From positions 580,130 through 644,129 of the forward strand of contig NC_059259.1 of the NCBI RefSeq assembly GCF_017591435.1: 64,000 nt of DNA. Reading direction: 5' to 3'. The position numbers and the translations under genes were made by a program. This document shows positions 57,448 to 64,000 of this stretch, in pieces (positions within the stretch are counted from its first letter, which is position 1; every line of letters starts with the position of its first letter). This DNA comes from Portunus trituberculatus (lineage: Eukaryota > Arthropoda > Malacostraca > Decapoda > Portunidae). The notes under the pieces were generated by a model. It was not told the origin of the DNA and made no database searches. It saw nothing but the letters and a program-made list of their open reading frames with translations.

Positions 57448-57560
57448 GATTTAAACCTCCCTATTTCTCCTTCCGTTCTATCAATCAACCACTATACTAG
57501 AAAACCACAATCATTTCTTATTTCTTTCCTAAACCTGAATTTCTCAAGCTTACCATTCAC

Positions 57561-59255
57561 TGCTATTATGCTTCGACCTAAGTTATGAAGTTGTTGGGGA
57601 TTTTTATATAAGGAGAATCGTGTTATGTGTGTGTGTTGTACGGCAGGGTGTTCTTTTGTCACTTCTAAGCTTTAATTCCCGTATCGATGAAGGCTGCAGA
57701 TAAAGTTAACGGGGGGGATTTTGTATAAAGGGTGTTTTGCGGGTTTTTATGATAGGTAGGTAAGGGAATAAGGTGTAATGCGTGATTTTGAGATTAAAAT
57801 TGGTGCGTGTGTTCTATTTAGGTAATGATTTGTATAGCACGTGCTTCTATCAAAGTTATGCATAAATTTAATACCAAATTTTTGTATTAATTAGAAATAT
57901 GTTTATCTGAGGCCCCACAATTAATCCATGAAAGCTTACCTATTACTTAGCTAAGATAGAATAAATGGACAGTAAGGGAATAAGAAATTAATGATCCTAT
58001 ATAGCTTGTGTCTGTTACTGTATGTGCCACTTATAACCTCCACAACGGCTGTCTGTGCCATCTTAGATCTAAATAGTAAATACAGCCATTGATCACAATC
58101 TTTTCATTGATACAAAAAGCATGAAAGTATTACGTTGAAATTCGTTGCACTTGTAGTATATATAGGCCATATTTAGAAATCGCCTTGCTCTCTCACTACC
58201 ACAGTTTTTCAAGTCCCAATAGACGACTTGCCGGATTTTCAAGACAATATCTCCTTATGATAAACTAGAAATCTTGTTAATCCATCACCAGAACTATAAA
58301 AACACCCTTAAAAAAACATGAGTATCTTCAACTAGACCCTTTGGAAATAGTCGTACACAGTGAGAGAGCAAATTAAGTGTTTCTGAATGCCAGGTCATGG
58401 ATCGAGGTTTTGCAGAGCGAGTAAGAAAAGGAGAAAAGGAGGGAAGAAGGTATTTGTGGATTTCAGGGTAATATTGAGGTAGAGAATTATAAGATGTAAT
58501 GGTGAGGTAGGGAAATAAGATGCAATATAATATAACTGAATGATTTTTTTTTTTGTGTGTTGCATCATTACTAAATCTCGGTTTGCATATAATAATATTA
58601 GATAAAAGCCTATATTTAGTAAGGATATAAGAGAGGTGTACCAAGTCTTTTTTTATTATTATTTTTTCAATTTGAGGATTTACAATGAAGTTTCCTTTGT
58701 CATTTGTGGCGTCTGTGATAATATTGGTGTTGTATAGTGGTACGAGTTGAAGAAACATACAAGACTTAATATAGAATCCTTAAACGCGTTGTTTGTACTG
58801 CTGCATGGTGATGGGTATATTGATTTTTGCTATTGTTTCATAAGCTTCTGGCGTTTTAATGGTGCTGTGGCCGTAGTCTAATGTTGCTTTCACCATTGAT
58901 TAATTTTCTGTTGTGTTCTTTTTTTCTTTACTATAAATTTATTCATGTTTTAAGGACATTGTATAGTTAATTAGTTGTTTATCGGCCTTTATCGTGTCAT
59001 GCTGGTGTGTGTGAAGGGAATTCTCTCTCTGCTGGTGTAGTGTTAGTAGTTCCACGGGTGTTGCTGTCCTTGTATGGTGGTGTTGGGTGCGTGGCGTGTG
59101 CGTGGTGTGTGCAGGGAGGGACAGTACCGAGTGGTGGTCAGGGGTGGTCGGGCGCCGTTCCAGCGATGACATTCCCGCGTTTTTCTCTCGAAATGAATAT
59201 CAGAATGCGCAATGTTAACCACTGTGGCCTTGCTTTATTCACGTTCAGACTATTG
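57561..59255. other. Upstream flank of importin-9, no gene recognised
   Basis: A/T-rich with T-runs. A piece of repeat D lies at about 58220-58390 (ATCACCAGAACTATAAAAAC). Open frames are short and unconvincing. It may hold distal regulatory sequence, but I cannot point to a site. Confidence 0.4.
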
Positions 59256-59257
59256 TG

Positions 59258-59289
59258 AAGACAAGATAGATAGATAGATAGATAGATAG

Positions 59290-59379
<90 letters not shown>
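59258..59379. repeat. (GATA)n then (GA)n
   Basis: About 17 GATA units with one interruption, followed by (GA)n to about 59379. Confidence 0.96.
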
Positions 59380-59381
<2 letters not shown>

Positions 59382-59523
59382 TTTTCTTACTGTGATAATG
59401 AAAATGCCTCTAGAAATCCAATGACACATTATAGCTTGTTTCATTATTACAGGAATCATGGAAATTTTCTTGAAAGATACTATTTTGTTGTTTAAGCTTG
59501 AACTGTCACTAGCTAAAATCATA

Positions 59524-59554
<31 letters not shown>

Positions 59555-59759
59555 GCAAAATAAGATAAAATTATAGAAATGATATTCACTGTATCTCGTC
59601 TTAGTATAACTTTTCAACCCCATCAGCTAATGATCGAATTTAAAAGAAGCCAAGAACATCTAATAATTGCTATGTAGTTATAGAACGCGATGTATGTAAT
59701 TCCAAATAACTTAATTTGTATCATAATATTGTCTCGTCTCGACCTCATGCTACCTCTCC

Positions 59760-60405
59760 TGACCGTTCATGCACCCTTCCTAGCATCTGTCATCCAGCTG
59801 TCCTCTCTGTCCAGCTGTACCTTGCCTTAATTCTATCCCCCATGCAGCTGTCGATTATCTCTGTCCAGTTCCATCCTGCCTTCTGTCACCCAGCTGTTCT
59901 CTCTGTCCAGCTCCACCCTGCCTTCTGTCACCCAGCTGTCCTCTCTGTCCAGCTCCACCCTGCCTTCTGTCACCCAGCTCTTCTCTCTGTCCAGCTCCAC
60001 TCTGCCTTCTGTCACCCAGCTGTCCTCTCTGTCCAGCTCCACCCTGCCTTCTGTCACCCAGCTGTCCTCTCTGTCCAGCTCCACCCTGCCTTCTGTCACC
60101 CAGCTGTCCTCTCTGTCCAGCTCCACCCTGCCTTCTGTCACCCAGCTGTCCTCTCTGTCCAGCTCCACCCTGCCTTCTGTCACCCAGCTGTCCTCTCTGT
60201 CCAGCTCCACCCTGCCTTCTGTCACCCAGCTGTCCTCTCTGTCCAGCTCCACCCTGCCTTCTGTCACCCAGCTCTCCTCTCTGTCCAGCTCCACTCTGCC
60301 TTCTGTCACCCAGCTCTCCTCTCTGTCCAGCTCCACCCTGCCTTCTGTCACCCAGCTGTCCTTTCTGTCCAGCTCCACCCTGCCTTCTGTCACTCAGCTG
60401 TCTGT
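59760..60405. repeat. 42-bp minisatellite, about 13-14 units
   Basis: Unit of 42 bp containing CTCTCTGTCCAGCTCCACCC and TGCCTTCTGTCACCCAGCT. Because 42 is a multiple of three, both strands stay open: the plus frame repeats HPAFCHPAVLSVQL and the minus frame repeats SWVTEGRVELDRED. First and last units are diverged, the middle ones nearly identical. I do not call it a gene. Confidence 0.92.
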
Positions 60406-60415
60406 CAGAAAAAGG

Positions 60416-60753
60416 ATGGAACCTTCACAGGAAGTTGAGAAAGGCGATAATAATGACGATGGCAAAGGGGCAAGCAACAAAAGAAGAGAACAGAGCTGGA
60501 AAAGACAAACCAAACTGTTGATGATGATCGAGCGAGCCGAAGAGGAGGAGCACGTACAAGATTTTGATAGTGTGAAAAGGGATGGCTGCACCAGTTATGG
60601 TGAACATGTTGCATGTAAAATTCAGAAGCTTTATCCAAAAGCCCAGACAACTATGAAACAATTAACAACATCTTATTCGAAGCAGCTATGGGAAAATACA
60701 ACATTATCTAATGCTTCACCACGATCAGCTTCGTTACGTCGCCTCTGCCGATT
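60416..60753 (+). pseudogene. Possible fragment of a Myb/MADF-type DNA-binding protein
   Basis: An open frame with a charged stretch (KRREQSWKRQTKLLMMIERA) followed by GCTSYGEHVACKIQKLYPKA then QTTMKQLTTSYSKQL. The second part resembles the C-terminal tail of insect MADF/Myb-like proteins (YGEYVANKLRKL-type). No N-terminal DNA-binding domain is visible, and the frame runs into a MITE at 60754. The similarity is weak and judged by eye. Confidence 0.3.
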
Positions 60754-60964
60754 TATCTCCTTCAGTACCATGACGTGTTTCCATACTCATTCTGGTGACT
60801 ATCTGGTGACTTTAAATAGCCTCAGAAACTCACGTGGGGGATTAAAATGATGAAGATTGGCCATTAATCCCCTGACTTCCATACACCCTTCCTAATTTCA
60901 ATAAAATGGTCTAATCATACACAAATCTCGAAGAAAAAATGTGTCCCGGTATTGAAGAAGTTAA
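60754..60964 (-). mobile_element. MITE-P copy
   Basis: Left end CTCCTTCAGTACCATGACG; right end GGTATTGAAGAAG before TTAA at 60961-60964. Confidence 0.75.
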
Positions 60965-61359
60965 TCTCTTCCTGCGTCTTTTTAAAGGGATGGATGTTTG
61001 CCCTTTTTTTGCTGCAAATGCAAAGGATTGCACCTTTACTGCTTCCAAAAGGCTTTACTTGTTTACTAACACTTTCTTTTTCTTTTTTTTTTTTTTTTTT
61101 TACGTTCAGGTGAGAATAACACTATTTCAACATTTTTTTAATGGGAGAAAGTCTTGAGAACCTCCACGACTTTCCAAAGGTTTAGTTGAAGTGACACACG
61201 AGTTTTAAACTTTTAACAGGTGTTTTTTGTGGTTCAAGGCAGAAATTATAAGTACCTTTATGTTATTAAGAGAAAAGGCTGTTCTTAACTGTTGTTGAGA
61301 GATCGAGACTTTTACATTATTAACAGGAGAAATACACTTGCATAATAATATCAACGATG

Positions 61360-61419
61360 ATGATGATGATGATGATGATAATGATAAAAACAAAAAATAA
61401 TAATAATAATATAATAGTA

Positions 61420-61470
<51 letters not shown>

Positions 61471-61515
61471 TAAAATAAAACAATAATAATAATGATAATA
61501 ATAATAATAATAATG

Positions 61516-61558
<43 letters not shown>

Positions 61559-61600
61559 TAATAATAATAATAATAAAAAAAATAATAATAATAATACATG
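61360..61600. repeat. (GAT)n then (AAT)n microsatellite
   Basis: GAT units at 61357-61380, then AAT/AATAATAATG units to about 61598 with small interruptions. Confidence 0.95.
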
Positions 61601-62121
61601 TAATTTAATGTGCAAAAAGTACTACACATGTACATATATATAAGAGATAGTGTTGCGTCTTGACTCAAAAGTTATTTGTACTCAAGCAAGGAGGTTGAAA
61701 GGGCCAGTCTGACCTCCCTGTACCAAACACAGTCGCACACTTTTCAAACACTGATGGACTGACAAGTGACAACACACTGCATCTCATTGCGTGATGGTTT
61801 ATTGTTTTCCCGCACACGGGACGTCACTGTGGAAGAAAATGCTATGTGCTCTAAAAGATTATCTCACAAAGAAAATAAAGAAACAATTATTTAAATGATC
61901 TTTTCTTTCTTCCTGACGGAAAAAAAGAAGTTAGGTTAGGTCAATGTGTTATGAAGGGTTTACAAGTAAGCTTGAAAACTTTGATGTATTGCAATAAGAA
62001 GTATTTTTTGTAACACTAAAGGAAAACACATGAATCTGATAAAACACACTACTACTACTACTATTACTACTATTACTACTACTACTACTACTACTATTAC
62101 TACTACTACTACTACTACTAT

Positions 62122-62153
<32 letters not shown>

Positions 62154-62521
62154 ATAATAATAATAATAATGTTGAGTTTTCAGAGCTAATCCGCCAGATG
62201 TCACCGCTGCTACGTGTCTCTTGCTGACATGAGCTAAATTATTGCTGTATTAAATCCCAGGCACATACAGATGCATAGAACATTAAATATGATGAAACTG
62301 TAGACATTCTGTATCTTCTTTCAAATATCCTGTATGGATAATTTTGGGAGAATGTTGTCAAACCAAATATTTTTTTTAAGGATTATCTTGTATAATTTTA
62401 CTATGAATGACAGCAATTTTTACTCATAATCCTGGAAAGCAAACTCATTCACAAAGAAAACAAGAAATGATACAAAAACATCAACATATTATCTTGCACT
62501 CAATGACAAACAAGACATGGT
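61601..62521. repeat. Flank with (TAC)n at 62048-62170
   Basis: The tract of ACT/TAC triplets ends in AAT triplets. The rest (61601-62047, 62171-62521) shows nothing I recognise apart from a short GTTAGGTTAGG. Confidence 0.7.
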
Positions 62522-62705
62522 AGGCTACAGTGGAGTGGTCTCCAAGCGCACGGGCTCGAATCCTATCCACGGTCCGAGTGTAGGTTGGGCTTCCTCACTC
62601 GGGCAACGGTTTCCTAGCGGGTGGGCTTTGAGATAGGGGGTACCCAAAAAGTATCCTCTTTAGCCCAGAAATTCCCGTGAAAAGTCCACATAGTAAAAAA
62701 AAAAG
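62522..62705 (+). mobile_element. SINE-2 copy, 5'-truncated
   Basis: GGTCTCCAAGCGCACGGGCT with GCTCGAATCCTATCCACGG (B box), then GTCCGAGTGTAGGTTGGGC, ending in an A-run. Same body as 25741-26015. Confidence 0.68.
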
Positions 62706-63049
62706 CAGAAATATTGACCTATTGAACCTAACCTAACTCTACTCAAGGGAAGAGAAGGAGGTATAGAAGCATTAAAGAAAGGCACACAGGAAAAGGAGGA
62801 CGAGAAGGAAAGAACACAAGAGACAATAAAGGAATAGAGGAAGATCAAGAGGAATTATGGATGCAGTGAAAGCATTGAGTTGAAAAAGTTTTTGTGCATC
62901 ACCAACACTGCTTTATCCTTCACCAAACATCTGTCTCTATCATTCAAAACACAGCTCACTCTTTCCTTACACATCCTCCACACACAACATTTCATCACGA
63001 ACATAATTTATCTCTTATCCAAAACACCACGAACACAAAACCTCATTCC

Positions 63050-63300
63050 AACCAACCAAACTCTCCACAGCACTGCAACTCCTTCCAAACACACTGTAAT
63101 TCCTTCATCCCAACACACAAAACCTTCTCCCAACACACTTCAGTCTTCACCAAACAATCCACAACACTCTGTAAATCATTCATCCCAACACACTTCACTT
63201 CAGTCTTCATCAAACACTCCGCAACACTGTAACTCCTCCATCCCAACACAGTTCACTCATCAAACACTCAACACTGTAACTCCTTCCAAACACATTAAGT
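63050..63300. repeat. CAACAC-rich tandem units
   Basis: Units such as CATCCCAACACACTTCA and CAAACACTCCGCAACACTGT, irregular and about 40-60 bp. No coding potential is assigned. Confidence 0.6.
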
Positions 63301-63519
63301 ATATCTATAATGTATGAGGGAGGCAGACCATTCATCTGAAGATTAATGTATGGTGAGACTTCCATGAAGCTTGGTCTACATGTATACTTTCCCCTTCGTC
63401 TCTCCTACACAGGTGTCCGTTAGGTGGCTCTTTTGCTAGTACAGTACAAAACATGGTATAGTAGAAAATATATTATGAGACAATCATACATGCCACAATA
63501 TCCTTCACAATATATTCTT

Positions 63520-63700
63520 CATTACCCGTCACCACCACCACCACCTTCCAGCTATAGTGAGTGTGGGTCAGGATGTGTCTGCCAAGACGACCTTTTGGGG
63601 TAAATCTTTTCCCACACCCCAGGCACTGGAACTTTCTCTCCCCAGTGTGGGTCAGGATGTGTTTGCCAAGTGTCAACCCGCCAGCCGCCTGCCGCTCCCC
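63520..63700 (-). CDS. C2H2 zinc-finger fragment (one full, one partial finger)
   Basis: In the minus frame beginning at 63760, residues 46-66 form a full C2H2 finger: C-x2-C-x12-H-x3-H at CLGCGKRFTPKGRLGRHILT plus H. Before it, GKHILTHTGERKFQ is the second half of another finger and the classical TGERKF linker. The same DNA phrase (GTGTGGGTCAGGATGTG on plus) recurs 84 bp apart, exactly one finger plus linker. The upstream half-finger lacks cysteines, so an intron border may be close or the gene may be decaying. No other fingers are visible here. Confidence 0.6.
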
Positions 63701-64000
63701 GCCCTCTCGTCCGTTGATAACCAAAGCACATTTCCTTGGCGTTTTGTGACTAGATAGCACTTCCCTAACAAAGGTACCTAGGCTGTAGGAGCAATATAAA
63801 GAGAAGTCTGCATTCCTTCGCTTTATTTAAACCGTGGCAAAATAGCTTTCACCTTAGCTGTGGATATGTTGCCAAGCTTTTCCCTTGCACCAGCCTTCAT
63901 TGTACACGCCTCATTAACACCCTTAGTACAGTAACGCAAACCTCTCCCTCCTGCTCCACACTCAACCCTTCATTCCAGCATCCTCCACTTTCACCTCTTC

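Noticed and set aside
59716..60438. 240-residue plus-strand open frame
   Set aside because: It is produced by the 42-bp minisatellite; the opposite strand is equally open.
61205..61668. Leu/Tyr-rich open frames
   Set aside because: Generated by the (AAT)n microsatellite.

Overview
This is a repeat-saturated eukaryotic (arthropod) genomic window. The best fit is a decapod crustacean. Codon use and protein similarity are animal, the introns are filled with (AC)n-tailed non-LTR retrotransposons, tRNA-derived SINEs, DNA-transposon MITEs and very long microsatellites, and short TTAGG-like runs occur. The decapod assignment is inference from the repeat landscape, not from a species-specific marker.

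The one complete gene I can support is on the minus strand. It is an importin-9 (IPO9, importin-beta/karyopherin family) gene whose coding part runs from 56997 (ATG) to 12741 (stop), about 44.3 kb. I reconstructed 18 coding exons. All 17 junctions have GT/AG sites and compatible phases, and the joined CDS is 3,078 nt (1,025 aa), collinear with vertebrate importin-9 (about 1,040 aa). Importin-9 is a nuclear import receptor for cargo such as histone H2A-H2B. The acidic segments near residues 305-312, 375-382 and 925-975 are present.

Layout: 1-6.9 kb holds LINE-A retrotransposon copies (APE endonuclease plus RT with FADD motif) on both strands and a tRNA-Val-like SINE. 6.9-12.7 kb is gene-poor flank with microsatellites and an unclassified repeat. 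12.7-57.0 kb is importin-9 with introns carrying LINE-A, SINE-1, LINE-B, CR1-like and MITE insertions and many tandem repeats. 57.1-64 kb is upstream flank with MITEs, a 42-bp minisatellite, a possible DNA-binding-protein fragment and a C2H2 zinc-finger fragment on the minus strand at the right end. All protein-coding retroelement pieces are broken.

The most unusual signals are these. (1) Seven of the 17 importin-9 introns (1, 4, 5, 8, 11, 14, 16) begin with, or contain close to the donor, tandem arrays derived from the preceding 5' splice site, in several cases with the end of the exon. In intron 11 three copies keep an AG, a 51-nt in-frame open module and a GT donor, so they look like ready-made mini-exons. 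(2) LINE-A copies and the tRNA-Val-like SINE end in (AC)n, sit end to end through (AC)n junctions and share a similar pre-tail sequence, which suggests an (AC)n-targeting LINE with a dependent SINE. (3) Every LINE-A and SINE-1 copy inside importin-9 is antisense to the gene, and two LINE-A tails abut exon donors. (4) There are several cleanly bounded nonautonomous DNA transposons: a 740-bp TTAA-flanked element inside a LINE, a near-perfect 277-bp foldback at TA, and a hAT-type MITE with a perfect 8-bp duplication.
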